From: Hoeflea sp. 108
GTDB lineage: Bacteria > Pseudomonadota > Alphaproteobacteria > Rhizobiales > Rhizobiaceae
Direction: 5' to 3'
DNA length: 64,000 nt
Assembly: GCF_000372965.1 (NCBI RefSeq)
Contig: NZ_KB890025.1
Location: forward strand, 124,001-188,000
The translations under genes and the position numbers were made by a program. The notes beneath the pieces are model-generated. The model searched no databases and was not told the origin of the DNA. It worked only from the letters and a program-made list of their open reading frames with translations. Shown here in pieces: positions 1 through 9,004 of the stretch. The first letter of the stretch is position 1; every line of letters starts with the position of its first letter.

Positions 1-2
1 CG

Positions 3-1106
3 ATCGTTCGGCCGCCGGTCATCGAGTTCGGTCCCGGTGTGGTGTCCCGGCTCGCCGGCTGGGTGAAGTCGCGCAACATCACAAAGGCCCTTGTCGTCGC
101 CGACGCGTTTAATGCGGCGCGTGTGGACACGCTCGATCTCGGCGTCGAGACGGTCGTCTTCGGCGAGGTACGCCCGGAGCCGGACCTGCCCAATCTCGAA
201 AAGGTGCTTGAGCTCGCGGCCCGTTCGGAGGCCGACCTGATCGTCGGTTTCGGTGGCGGCAGCGCCATGGACCTCGCCAAGCTCGTTTCGGTCATGGCGG
301 GCACCGGCCAGCGCCTGCAGGACATCGTCGGCGTCGGCAAGGCCACAAGGCGGCGCGTCGCTCTGGCGCAGGTGCCAACGACCTCGGGCACCGGCAGCGA
401 GGCCGGCATCCGCGCCTTGGTCACCGATCCGACGACGCAAGCCAAGCTTGCCGTCGAAAGCATCGAGATGCTGGCCGACATCGCCGTCGTCGATCCCGCG
501 CTGACCATGACCGTGCCCGCTGCCGTCACCGCAGCGACCGGCGTCGATGCGATGGCTCATTGCGTCGAGGCCTACACCAACAAGAAGGCGCATCCGATGA
601 TCGACCTCTACGCGCTGGAAGGCGTGAAGCTGGTCGGTCGCTACCTCGCCCGTGCGGTCAAGGACGGTAGCGACGTCGAGGCCCGCGCCGGGCTGGCACT
701 CGCCTCGCTCTATGGCGGCTTCTGCCTCGGCCCGGTCAACACTGCCGGCGGCCACGCGCTCGCCTATCCGCTGGGCACGCGCTGGCACATTGCCCATGGC
801 GCTGCCAATGCGCTGATCTTTCCACATGTGCTCGCCTTCAACCTGCCGTCGGCAGGGGAGAAGACCGGCCACATCCTCTCGGCCCTCGGCTTGCCGGAGG
901 CCCATGCCGTGCAGGATGTGTTCGGCTCGACGCACGACTATTGCGCTTCGCTTGGCATCGAGATGCGGCTGTCGAAGCTCGGCGTGCCGGAGAACGACCT
1001 GGAGACGATGGCCGACGACGCCTTCGCCATTCGTCGCTTGCTCGACAACAACCCGCGCGACCTGGCGCGTTCAGATATTCTGTCGATCTACCAGACGGCC
1101 TATTGA
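3..1106 (+). CDS. Iron-containing alcohol dehydrogenase (5' end outside the window)
   Basis: NAD(P)-dependent oxidoreductase of the group III Fe-ADH/maleylacetate reductase family. The open frame runs unbroken to the left edge (IVRPPVIEFGPG precedes the first internal GTG at 39), so the true start lies upstream. Visible are the nucleotide-binding GFGGGSAMDLAK, the PTTSGTGSE stretch, and the usual metal-ligand motifs (VDAMAH, GGHALAYPLG, AHGAANA). The substrate cannot be read from the sequence; lactaldehyde, maleylacetate or another small alcohol/carbonyl are all possible. It ends 37 bp from the convergent rfbD gene, so it is probably not part of the polysaccharide locus. Confidence 0.85.
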   Translation: MVRPPVIEFGPGVVSRLAGWVKSRNITKALVVADAFNAARVDTLDLGVETVVFGEVRPEPDLPNLEKVLELAARSEADLIVGFGGGSAMDLAKLVSVMAGTGQRLQDIVGVGKATRRRVALAQVPTTSGTGSEAGIRALVTDPTTQAKLAVESIEMLADIAVVDPALTMTVPAAVTAATGVDAMAHCVEAYTNKKAHPMIDLYALEGVKLVGRYLARAVKDGSDVEARAGLALASLYGGFCLGPVNTAGGHALAYPLGTRWHIAHGAANALIFPHVLAFNLPSAGEKTGHILSALGLPEAHAVQDVFGSTHDYCASLGIEMRLSKLGVPENDLETMADDAFAIRRLLDNNPRDLARSDILSIYQTAY

Positions 1107-1143
1107 GCGCGACGCTGCCGATGGAATGCGCCGGCAATCCGGG

Positions 1144-2028
1144 TCAGCGGTCTTGAAGCAGCGTTTCGACGAGGGTGGCGGTCCGCGCTCTCCAATCGCC
1201 CGCCCGATAACCGAAGTCGCGTTGGAATGCGTCCGAATTCAGCTCTGAATTGGCCGGGCGCGCGGCTTTTGCCGGCCACATGGAGCTGCTGATCGGTTCT
1301 ACAACGGCGCTCGGGCCGCCCAGAGGAGCGCTGACCTCAAGGACATGCCGTGCAAGCTCATACCAGCTGGCTCGACCTTGCCCGGCGAGATGATAGAGCC
1401 GGCCCGGAAAGCTGCCGGTGGAGCGCCTTGTGTTGGCGGCGGCAAGAATGCCGTCGGCAAGATCGTCTGCTTCCGTTGGATTGCCGAACTGGTCGGCGAC
1501 AACGGTCAATCTGTCCCGGCTTTGCGCGGCCGTGAGCATCGTCTTGACGAAATTGCGGCCATAGCGGCTGACGACCCATGCTGTGCGTACGATCAGGTGA
1601 TCCGGATTGCCGTCGCGCACGGCATCTTCGCCTGCGAGCTTGCTGCGCCCGTAGACCGTCTGCGGATTGGGCAAATCGGCCTCGACATAGGAGCGAGCCG
1701 ACCGTCCGTCGAACACATAGTCGGTGGATACCTGGATGATCGGGATACCCGACAGCCTGGTCAGGCGGGCCAACGCCGACGGTGCCTCGGCATTCATCGT
1801 GAAGGCACGCTCAGCCTCGTCTTCCTGCTGGTCGACACCGGTATGCGCCGCTGCATTGACGACCAGGTCCGGGGCGATCAGCTTGAGAACCGGGGCAAAG
1901 GTGGCTGGCGCCTCCAGATCCAGATTCGGCCGTCCGATGCAGACGAGTTCAATCCCCCTATGGAACTGCGCTCGCGCCGCAAGGGCGCGCGCCAGCTGGC
2001 CTTCCGTTCCGGTGACGAGGATCTTCAC
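1144..2028 (-). CDS. rfbD: dTDP-4-dehydrorhamnose reductase
   Basis: Last step of dTDP-L-rhamnose synthesis: NAD(P)H reduction of dTDP-4-keto-L-rhamnose in the cytoplasm. It is an extended SDR with an N-terminal Rossmann motif (ILVTGTEGQLARAL), the VSTDYVFDG motif and a YGRSKLAGE active site with Tyr and Lys in place. I chose the GTG at 2028 because its GTGA overlaps the stop of rfbB by 4 bp and gives 294 residues, the usual family length; the longer frame to 2091 adds 21 unrelated residues. It is the third gene of a tightly overlapping rfbC-rfbB-rfbD operon. Confidence 0.95.
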   Translation of the reverse strand: MKILVTGTEGQLARALAARAQFHRGIELVCIGRPNLDLEAPATFAPVLKLIAPDLVVNAAAHTGVDQQEDEAERAFTMNAEAPSALARLTRLSGIPIIQVSTDYVFDGRSARSYVEADLPNPQTVYGRSKLAGEDAVRDGNPDHLIVRTAWVVSRYGRNFVKTMLTAAQSRDRLTVVADQFGNPTEADDLADGILAAANTRRSTGSFPGRLYHLAGQGRASWYELARHVLEVSAPLGGPSAVVEPISSSMWPAKAARPANSELNSDAFQRDFGYRAGDWRARTATLVETLLQDR

Positions 2029-3104
2029 TTCGCCTCGACCAGTCCGAGCCGGTTGCCATCGAAGCGCTGTTCGCGGATCGGTCGCCACCACCAGCCGTTT
2101 GCAAGATACCAGTCTACCGTTCGTGCCAGTCCGCTTTCGAAGGTCTCCAACGGGACCCAGCCAAGCTCGCGCTCGCTCTTGGCCGGGTCGATGGCATAAC
2201 GCCGGTCATGTCCGGGACGGTCGGTCACGAATTCGATCAACTCGAGATGCGAGCGTCCGCCCTGACGCGGCCGACGATTGTCGAGGAGTTCACAGATTGC
2301 CTCGACGACCTGGAGATTGGTGCGCTCGGCGCGGCCGCCGATGTTGTAGCTCTGGCCTGCGCGTCCCTTGGTCAGCACAGTCTCCAGCGCGCGTGCATGA
2401 TCCTCGACGAACAGCCAGTCGCGCACATTGGCGCCCTTGCCGTAGACCGGCAAGGGCCGCTCATCGAGCGCATTGGCAATCACCAGCGGGATCAGTTTTT
2501 CGGGGAAGTGGTAGGGTCCATAATTGTTCGAGCAGTTGGACAGCACCACAGGCAGCCCATATGTCTCGTGCCAGGCACGGACGAAGTGGTCCGATGCGGC
2601 CTTGGATGCCGAGTAAGGAGACGAAGGCTTGTAGGGCGAGTCTTCCGTGAACACGCCGGCATCGAAGGGCAGGTCGCCGAACACCTCGTCGGTCGAGACA
2701 TGGTGGAACCTGAAGGTTTCCCGCCGGCTCGCGTCCAGGCTGCGCCAATGGTCGAGGGCTGCAGACAGCAGGCTCGCAGTGCCGACGACATTGGTGGTGA
2801 CGAAGGCCATCGGGCCATCGATCGACCGATCGACATGGCTCTCCGCTGCCAGATGCATGATCCGGTCGACGTTTTCGTCCGCTAGTATCCGCCTCACCGC
2901 GTCCGTGTCGCAGATGTCTGCCCGATGAAAGGCATAGTTCGGATGGCCCTCGAGATCGCGCAGCGATGTCAGGTTGCCGGCATAGGTCAGCTTGTCGAGA
3001 TTGATGACCCGGTAGCTGCCTGTGCCCACCAGGTGGCGGCACACTGCCGACCCGATGAACCCGGCGCCGCCGGTGACCAATACGGTTTGCGTAGCTTGCT
3101 TCAC
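2025..3104 (-). CDS. rfbB: dTDP-glucose 4,6-dehydratase
   Basis: Converts dTDP-D-glucose to dTDP-4-keto-6-deoxy-D-glucose, the second step of dTDP-rhamnose supply. It is an extended SDR with the glycine motif VLVTGGAGFIGSAVC, the STDEVFGDL segment, and YSASKAASDH carrying the catalytic Tyr and Lys. The GTG at 3104 overlaps the rfbC stop in a GTGA, as at the rfbB/rfbD junction, and gives 359 residues, standard for RmlB. The open frame upstream to 3371 is only antisense-like sequence inside rfbC. Translational coupling through the two 4-bp overlaps is an inference. Confidence 0.95.
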   Translation of the reverse strand: MKQATQTVLVTGGAGFIGSAVCRHLVGTGSYRVINLDKLTYAGNLTSLRDLEGHPNYAFHRADICDTDAVRRILADENVDRIMHLAAESHVDRSIDGPMAFVTTNVVGTASLLSAALDHWRSLDASRRETFRFHHVSTDEVFGDLPFDAGVFTEDSPYKPSSPYSASKAASDHFVRAWHETYGLPVVLSNCSNNYGPYHFPEKLIPLVIANALDERPLPVYGKGANVRDWLFVEDHARALETVLTKGRAGQSYNIGGRAERTNLQVVEAICELLDNRRPRQGGRSHLELIEFVTDRPGHDRRYAIDPAKSERELGWVPLETFESGLARTVDWYLANGWWWRPIREQRFDGNRLGLVEAK

Positions 3105-3664
3105 GGGTAGACGAATCCTGTTTCGATTTCGGCGAGCAATGGTGCTGCACTGTCCTTTGCCGACAAGGTCATTTCGGCTGCCTGCACCGGCCAATCGATC
3201 GCGATGGCGGGATCGTCGAAGCGAACCGAGCGGTCGTGCGGCTGCGAATAAGGGGCGGAGACCTTGTAGACGACCTCCGTGTCCAGCTCGAGCGTGACAA
3301 ACCCATGGGCAAATCCCTTGGGCACGAGGATCTGGTTCCAGGCTTCGGCCGAAAGCTCGATGCCCACCCATCTGCCATAGGTCGGCGAGCCCTTGCGGAT
3401 GTCGACCGCGACATCGAAGACCGAGCCGCGCAGCACCCGCACCAGTTTGTCCTGGGCAAAGGGCGGCGTTTGGAAATGCAATCCGCGCATCACTCCACGA
3501 CCGCGCGAACAGGAGTGGTTGTCCTGCACGAAATCGACCGTGATGCCGGCCTGCGCCAGCTTTGCCGCATTCCAGGTTTCGGAGAAGAAGCCGCGCTCGT
3601 CCGCGAATTTCGGCGGCCTGATCTCGAACACCCCGTCCAGGCCCAGACTAATTATTTCAACCAT
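3101..3664 (-). CDS. rfbC: dTDP-4-dehydrorhamnose 3,5-epimerase
   Basis: Double epimerisation at C3 and C5 that turns the 4-keto-6-deoxyglucose nucleotide into the L-rhamnose configuration. The 187 residues are the normal RmlC cupin length. Family motifs visible are FADERGFFSETW near the N-terminus, FVQDNHSCS, the catalytic-His region GVMRGLHFQTPP, and VPKGFAHGFV. First gene of the rfbCBD operon, with an ATG start at 3664. A 91-bp gap separates it from the upstream glycosyltransferase on the same strand, so the two may share a transcript. Confidence 0.95.
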   Translation of the reverse strand: MVEIISLGLDGVFEIRPPKFADERGFFSETWNAAKLAQAGITVDFVQDNHSCSRGRGVMRGLHFQTPPFAQDKLVRVLRGSVFDVAVDIRKGSPTYGRWVGIELSAEAWNQILVPKGFAHGFVTLELDTEVVYKVSAPYSQPHDRSVRFDDPAIAIDWPVQAAEMTLSAKDSAAPLLAEIETGFVYP

Positions 3665-3755
3665 GGGTTATCCCTTGACCCATTTTCGACGCAATAAGAG
3701 CAGTCACTATAAGCCAGTGCAATACGTGTCGCGTGCTTCGATGAGCCTAACGGAA

Positions 3756-4946
3756 CTATCCAGTGCGTTTTCGGGCCGCGACCTGCTTGAAGAAGTCCAT
3801 TCGTCTGGCGAAGGTCTGTTCGAAAGTATGCTGTCGGGCAAAGGCCAGGGCGGTGCGGGATTTTCGAGCAATTTCCGCTCTATTGCCGGCTATCTTGACG
3901 ACTGTGTCTGCCAATCCCGCAGCGTCGTTTTCGCCTACGCACCAGCCGGCATCGACGCGCTTTATCAGGCCTGCCAATGCCTCGTTGCCGTAGCCGGCGA
4001 TCGGCACGCCAAGGGCAAAAGTCTCCAGATAGGTCGACGAGGGGTCGCCCTGCTTGTGGCAGCAGAGGAACAGGTCCGCCTGCTGCTTGACGAAGGGCAC
4101 GAGCTTCTCCTGGAATGGCAGCACGCCCATCATGGTCACGTGGTTGCCAAGATCGTCGCGGGCGATACGTTGCCTCATGGCGTCTTCGAGCACGCCTCCG
4201 CCACAGATCGACAGTTTGAAGTTCAGTCCCCGGCGGCGCAGCATGTTTGCAACGACGATAAGGTCCATGGCACCCTTCATTTCGTTGAGACGACCGGAAA
4301 AGACGAGGCGCAAGGCAGCCGTGCTGTCGCTGGATGCGGTCAGGCGCTGCTCCAGTTCGTGCTCTGCAATGAGCGCGGATTGTTTTACCCAGGAAGCGAA
4401 ATACAGCAGGTTCCTGTCGTTGAGGGCGGCATACGCATCATAGGTCGGGGTGCCGTTCGCTTCAAAGCCGGCAGCTGCCGCGATGCTCCTGCGTATCTGC
4501 CGTTCCTGGCCTCTTTCCCACCACCGGCGACGCCAGCGTTTCAGAAGGTTCGGGGCCGTTTCATCGACGATCTGGAGCCGGGTCTTAAGCGAGTACTCGG
4601 TGTTGTAGACGTTGGCGATCTGCCTTGGGCCGACGATGTCGGCAAGGTCGTGCGTTTTGTAGTGAGGGCCCCAGTGAACGAAGCCGGATTGGCTCGCCAG
4701 GTTTCGAAGCTCTTCGGACTCGAACTGGATTGCCTTGATCTCGAAGTCTATGTCCTTTGGGTCGACCCGGACGTTGTCGAGATTGTCGGTTGCAGCGTGG
4801 GCCGGATCCATGACCGCGACGACCGGGCCATCCCAATGGGCCACGTAGTGGTTCATGCCTTCGATGAACTTCTTGGTGAGCGTGAAGCTGCCGTCGTCGT
4901 GGGCCACGACGGGAAGGCTGGTCAACTCGGCAAACACACGGCTCAT
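3756..4946 (-). CDS. Glycosyltransferase, GT-B fold (family 4 type)
   Basis: Cytoplasmic glycosyltransferase expected to add one sugar to the lipid-linked repeat unit. The C-terminal half has the GT4 pattern: LRLVFSGRLNEMKGAMDL around residue 215, a sugar-nucleotide site and STYLETFALGVPIAGYGNE near the acidic pair. The N-terminal half is divergent and holds an Arg/Trp-rich stretch (KRWRRRWWERG) that may contact membrane phospholipid. Donor and acceptor cannot be assigned; proximity to rfbCBD makes rhamnose a possible donor. It is divergent from the export gene at 5123 across a 176-bp promoter region. Confidence 0.85.
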   Translation of the reverse strand: MSRVFAELTSLPVVAHDDGSFTLTKKFIEGMNHYVAHWDGPVVAVMDPAHAATDNLDNVRVDPKDIDFEIKAIQFESEELRNLASQSGFVHWGPHYKTHDLADIVGPRQIANVYNTEYSLKTRLQIVDETAPNLLKRWRRRWWERGQERQIRRSIAAAAGFEANGTPTYDAYAALNDRNLLYFASWVKQSALIAEHELEQRLTASSDSTAALRLVFSGRLNEMKGAMDLIVVANMLRRRGLNFKLSICGGGVLEDAMRQRIARDDLGNHVTMMGVLPFQEKLVPFVKQQADLFLCCHKQGDPSSTYLETFALGVPIAGYGNEALAGLIKRVDAGWCVGENDAAGLADTVVKIAGNRAEIARKSRTALAFARQHTFEQTFARRMDFFKQVAARKRTG

Positions 4947-5122
4947 ATGTCAGGCCTCGAGCTAATGGAGCGCAGTCTCATTAACCTCATCATCTTATTT
5001 GAATACTACCATGCAGTTCATTGGCGATCGCTTATTTTCAAGGCGACCGTTTGCCAATAAGACAGAAGTGGACCTCGCGGCGAGCGTGCATGCTGCCGTA
5101 ACGATGTTCTTCAGGAGAGCTT

Positions 5123-6373
5123 ATGCGTTCAACCTGGTGCACATTTTGCCTTGTCTGGCTGTTTTCGCTGGTGGTATCGCCGGCGCTTGCCGAGTACAGG
5201 CTACAGCCGGGTGACACGGTTGAGATTTCAGTCGCCCAACAGACGAACCTGAATCGCCAGGCGGTGATTGCGCCGGATGGTCGCCTGTCGTTGCCGCTTG
5301 CCGGTCACCTGCAGGCGGAAGGGCTGACGGTGGAGGAGCTTGAGGCGGCACTGGTGGAGCGCCTGAGCAGCTTTTTCAAGGACAAGCTCAACCTGACTGT
5401 CATGTTGCTGCCGAACCCGCAGCACATGCCAACCGTCTTTGTGGTCGGCGATGTGAACACTCCCGGAGCCTTCCCCTTCAGGCAGGACATGACCGTGCTG
5501 CATGCGGTCAGCGTCTCCGGCGGCCTGTTCAGGTCGGCTCTGCTTGCGGCCGATCGCGATCGCGCCCTGGTCGTTGAAGGTGAGATCGAGCGGCAGCGCA
5601 AGCGTCTCGTCGAGCTTCAGCTGAAGATGGCGCGCCTTCAGGCCGAACTGGACGACCGGGACAAGATAGAAGTGCCGGCGCAGGTGAACTCGTCTATCTC
5701 CAAGGGCGTGCTGGACGATCTTCTGGCGGAGGAACAGAAGATCCTCGAACGCCGCCGCGATGAAGTTCAGATGCAGCTCGATGCCAAGAAGCATATCGAC
5801 GAAATCACGCAGCGCAGCGCCGAAGCAGCACAGGAGCAGATGCAGACCGTGACGCAGCGCATCGAGCTTGCAAAGCAGCGGCTGGCAAGCACCTCGATAC
5901 TTGTCGACAAGGGCCTGGCGAATGTTTCGGTACGCCTTGAGATCGAAGGTAGCATTGCCGAGCTGGAAGGCATGCGAAACTCGCTCCAGTCCGCCATGGC
6001 CACAGCCGAAGGCTCGGTCGCAGCCGAGGCCAACCGGCTGCAAGGGCTGTTGGAAGAGCGTCGGACACGCGACCTGCTCGACCTCCAGGATACTCGGCGC
6101 GAGGCCGACGAATTGGCTGCCAGCATGGCTGACAGCGAAAACGTTCTCTCGATCTATTCGAACGATGCCGCAAACACCCGCGGCCGCAATGCGACCCGCA
6201 CGGTCGAATACCGCATCGTCAGGTCGGAGAACGGGCAGACAAGCGAGATCGAGGCCAACGAAATGACCAAGCTTCGGCCCGGCGACCTGGTGCGCGTCGT
6301 CTTTGTCGATACGTCAGGCCAGTCGGAAGCGCAGCTGACGGGTGGCGCTGCCACTGGCGCCACCGGGCAATAG
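5123..6373 (+). CDS. Polysaccharide export protein, ExoF/Wza type
   Basis: Periplasmic/outer-membrane component for exopolysaccharide translocation. A signal peptide occupies residues 1-23 (cleavage after ALA), without a clear lipobox. A poly-export domain follows (YRLQPGDTVEIS onward), then an SLBB-like segment (VFVVGDVNTPGAF) and a long coiled coil at about 160-340, and a C-terminal segment returning to a beta-rich RPGDLVRVVF. This layout and 416 residues fit rhizobial ExoF better than enterobacterial Wza. The ATG is preceded by AGGAG with 5-7 nt spacing. First gene of a rightward unit with the chain-length protein. Confidence 0.9.
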   Translation: MRSTWCTFCLVWLFSLVVSPALAEYRLQPGDTVEISVAQQTNLNRQAVIAPDGRLSLPLAGHLQAEGLTVEELEAALVERLSSFFKDKLNLTVMLLPNPQHMPTVFVVGDVNTPGAFPFRQDMTVLHAVSVSGGLFRSALLAADRDRALVVEGEIERQRKRLVELQLKMARLQAELDDRDKIEVPAQVNSSISKGVLDDLLAEEQKILERRRDEVQMQLDAKKHIDEITQRSAEAAQEQMQTVTQRIELAKQRLASTSILVDKGLANVSVRLEIEGSIAELEGMRNSLQSAMATAEGSVAAEANRLQGLLEERRTRDLLDLQDTRREADELAASMADSENVLSIYSNDAANTRGRNATRTVEYRIVRSENGQTSEIEANEMTKLRPGDLVRVVFVDTSGQSEAQLTGGAATGATGQ

Positions 6374-6455
6374 CGGGCAGACTATTCTGGGTTGAGAGCA
6401 GGAATAAGATACGCAGGCATGGACGCTCGAAACGATGCGTCAGCGGAGCGACGGC

Positions 6456-8045
6456 ATGGACAATGAACTGACCCGGATTGCCTATTATTATCTCGACCTC
6501 CTGTTGAGGAAGCCGCTCTACTGGCTCGTGCCGGCAGCCATTGTGTTCGCCTTGGGCGCCATGTTCGTCTTTTCCAAGCCGAGGACCTACTACACCGAAG
6601 CTCTTATGGTCGTTGAATCCCAGCAGATTCCGTCGTCCCTGGTGGAATCCACCGTTGCCAACGAGCGGACCCAATTCATCGAGCAGCGCGTGCTGGTCCG
6701 CGAAAACTTGCTTACCCTGGTCAACAAGCTCGATCTGTTTCCAGGCCTCCGCTCGGGCCTGTCCAACACGAAGCTGGCCGAGCTCGTGCGCAGCCACATC
6801 AAGATCAGATCCGTCAACACCGGGACACCCGATCAGAATCCCACCAGTTCGACCTTTTATATCGGCTTCGAGTACAGCGACCCGCAGCTTGCTGCAGCGG
6901 CCACGAGCGAGCTTGTTTCGATGATCATCGAAGAGAACAGGCGGACGCGCACCTCGCGCGCCTCGGAAGCCACCCAATTCCTCGAACGCGAAGTATCTGA
7001 CCTGGCAACCCAGGTGAAAACGAGCGAAACGAGCTGGGCGCAGTACATGGAACAGAACAAGGAAATCCTGCCGGGTCGTGTGGCGGGTTATCTGACCGAG
7101 CTGCAGGACAAGGAGCGTGACCTGACTGCGGCAGAAAAGGCGTTGCCGGACCTCGAGGAAGAGCTGCGGCTCCTGGAGGTCCAGTTCCAGCTCAACGCGC
7201 CGCTGGCGAACTCGTCGGCAGCCAATCAGCGCACTCAGCTTACCAATCTCAAGGCTGAACTCAGTCAGAAGTCGTCGATCTATTCGGACACCCACCCTGA
7301 CATCGTGGCATTGAAATCCCAGATCCAGTTCCTTGAGAACCAGATCGCGCAGGCGGGCACGACGCCCCCGCCGACCGCCGACACGAACTACAGCGGACTG
7401 AGCCCGGAAATGGCGCTCGTGGCGGAAAGGATCGCATTGGCAAAGCCCAAGCGAGAGGCGCTTATACGCCAGCGCGACCAATTGCGCGAACGGGTTGCAT
7501 GGCTGCGTGAAACGATTGCGCGGGCGCCGGAAGTGGAGGCGGAACTGGCGACACGTCTCCGTGAGAAGGAAAGCATCCAGCGCAGCCTCGACGACATGAA
7601 GGCCAAGCTGGAGACCGCCCGCCTCGGGCAGCGCCTGGAACAGGACCAGTATTCGGCCCAGATCCGTGTCCTCGAACAGCCGGAGACGCCGAGATACTCA
7701 ACAGGGGCTGGGCGCACCACGCTGATGTTCGGGGTGCTGGCGCTGGCCGGGCTCGCCGGGCTCGCCTGTGTCTACGTATCCGACTTGTTCGACAGAACCA
7801 TCAGGCGCACTTCCGATCTGGCGGGTGCGCTGCAGGGACAGGTACTCGTCGTGATCCCCCAATGGTCTTCCTCGGACAGCTTCTCCGGCAGGGTCAGGAG
7901 GTTTTTTGGCGCGTCGCTCGGACTGATGCTGCTGGGGGCGGGGATATACGGTCTTCAGCCCCTCGACCAATCCCAACAATTCCTGCAGTCTGGCTTGTCT
8001 CTCACGAGAGCTGGCGAACTCTCGGCGCAACCGGTTCATATCTAG
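6456..8045 (+). CDS. Polysaccharide co-polymerase / chain-length determinant (Wzz, GumC/ExoP N-terminal type)
   Basis: Inner-membrane protein that sets polymer length and links polymerase to export. Membrane segments lie at about residues 21-40 and 421-441, the second preceded by the proline-rich LEQPETPR typical of these proteins; a third hydrophobic stretch is near 483-500. The large periplasmic part is coiled coil (about 160-410). The cytoplasmic kinase domain found in ExoP/Wzc is missing and replaced by the separate gene 9 bp downstream. I used the ATG at 6456 because GGAG precedes it; the frame opens at 6435 without a ribosome site. Confidence 0.9.
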   Translation: MDNELTRIAYYYLDLLLRKPLYWLVPAAIVFALGAMFVFSKPRTYYTEALMVVESQQIPSSLVESTVANERTQFIEQRVLVRENLLTLVNKLDLFPGLRSGLSNTKLAELVRSHIKIRSVNTGTPDQNPTSSTFYIGFEYSDPQLAAAATSELVSMIIEENRRTRTSRASEATQFLEREVSDLATQVKTSETSWAQYMEQNKEILPGRVAGYLTELQDKERDLTAAEKALPDLEEELRLLEVQFQLNAPLANSSAANQRTQLTNLKAELSQKSSIYSDTHPDIVALKSQIQFLENQIAQAGTTPPPTADTNYSGLSPEMALVAERIALAKPKREALIRQRDQLRERVAWLRETIARAPEVEAELATRLREKESIQRSLDDMKAKLETARLGQRLEQDQYSAQIRVLEQPETPRYSTGAGRTTLMFGVLALAGLAGLACVYVSDLFDRTIRRTSDLAGALQGQVLVVIPQWSSSDSFSGRVRRFFGASLGLMLLGAGIYGLQPLDQSQQFLQSGLSLTRAGELSAQPVHI

Positions 8046-8054
8046 GTCGACACG

Positions 8055-8882
8055 ATGGAACGCGTAACCGAAGCATTGCAGCGGGCAAGGGCCGAACTGG
8101 CAGGCGAGAGCGCACCGCTCAGACCTGTCACGCCACTGCGCGACGCCGGACCCGACAGCCGATCGAGGCAGGATGGCGGTGTCGCCGGTCATTTCCGCCG
8201 CGACGCGGCGGGATCGCCGTTGGCGGCGGATCCGCGCTTTCCACTCGTCAGGCTTGACGAAGCGGCGCTGGAGCAGAATCGGGTCGTTGCAAACGACAGC
8301 AGCAGCCCGCTGACGCGTTATTACGACATGCTGCGCAACCAACTGCTGAGCAACAAGGAGGGCATGGTCGGCACCATTGCGGTCACCTCGCCCACCGCCG
8401 GATGCGGTGTAACGGTCACGGCGATCAATCTTGCCTTCAGCCTTGCCCGGATGCGGACGACGAATGTGTTGCTGGTCGACGCCAATCCGTCGGATGCGGG
8501 CGTGGCTGCGAAGTTGAGGTTGTGGGACGGATTGACGACAAGCGATGCCCCCGACGGCATCATCCGGGCCGAAGCCGGCGAGGTGTGCGTATACATCGTG
8601 ACGGCTCCTGGGACCGCAGGCGAAGTGGTTGATCATCATCGCTTGTCGGAACTTGTCGAAAGCGCACGCAAGGCGGTCAGGCCGGCTTTGGTCGTTCTGG
8701 ACCTGCCGCCGATGCTGGCCAATGACGAGACTATCCCATCGGCGCTCGATGCTGACCGCCTTGTGCTGGTGCTTGCCGTTGGTGAATCGACTGTCGCTGA
8801 TCTCGAGGCATGCAAGACGTTCTTGGGTTCGAAAGCCGGTGTGCAGGTGGTGCTAAACAAGACGAGGTGGCACGACCTTTAA
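8055..8882 (+). CDS. CpsD/CapB-like P-loop protein with degenerate Walker A (BY-kinase relative)
   Basis: Resembles the cytoplasmic domain of bacterial tyrosine kinases that partner Wzz proteins. A roughly 85-residue N-terminal linker is followed by the MinD-like fold: Walker A position SPTAGCGVT (112-120), Walker A' VLLVDANPSD (138-147), Walker B-like VVLDLPP (213-219) and VVLNK near the end. The P-loop lysine, expected at residue 119, is Val, and there is no C-terminal tyrosine cluster. Catalysis by the usual mechanism is therefore unlikely; a structural role in controlling the co-polymerase is my inference. It lies 9 bp after the chain-length gene. Confidence 0.8.
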   Translation: MERVTEALQRARAELAGESAPLRPVTPLRDAGPDSRSRQDGGVAGHFRRDAAGSPLAADPRFPLVRLDEAALEQNRVVANDSSSPLTRYYDMLRNQLLSNKEGMVGTIAVTSPTAGCGVTVTAINLAFSLARMRTTNVLLVDANPSDAGVAAKLRLWDGLTTSDAPDGIIRAEAGEVCVYIVTAPGTAGEVVDHHRLSELVESARKAVRPALVVLDLPPMLANDETIPSALDADRLVLVLAVGESTVADLEACKTFLGSKAGVQVVLNKTRWHDL

Positions 8883-9004
8883 CGAAGTGCGCGCCATTAT
8901 CGGCCGACCGGTCGTGCAGATGCTTTTTGGCGGGCTGCTCATCGAAATGCGGCAAAGGCGGTAGCCGGCCCCGTGGGGTTCGACGCCCGCTTTGGAGTAG
9001 ATGA

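Noticed and set aside
2029..3371. N-terminal extensions of rfbD and rfbB
   Set aside because: The overlapping GTGA junctions and family lengths fix the starts at 2028 and 3104.
3393..5060. 555-codon open frame on the + strand
   Set aside because: It is antisense to rfbC and the glycosyltransferase at 3756-4946, which have clear family motifs; GC-rich DNA gives long shadow frames.
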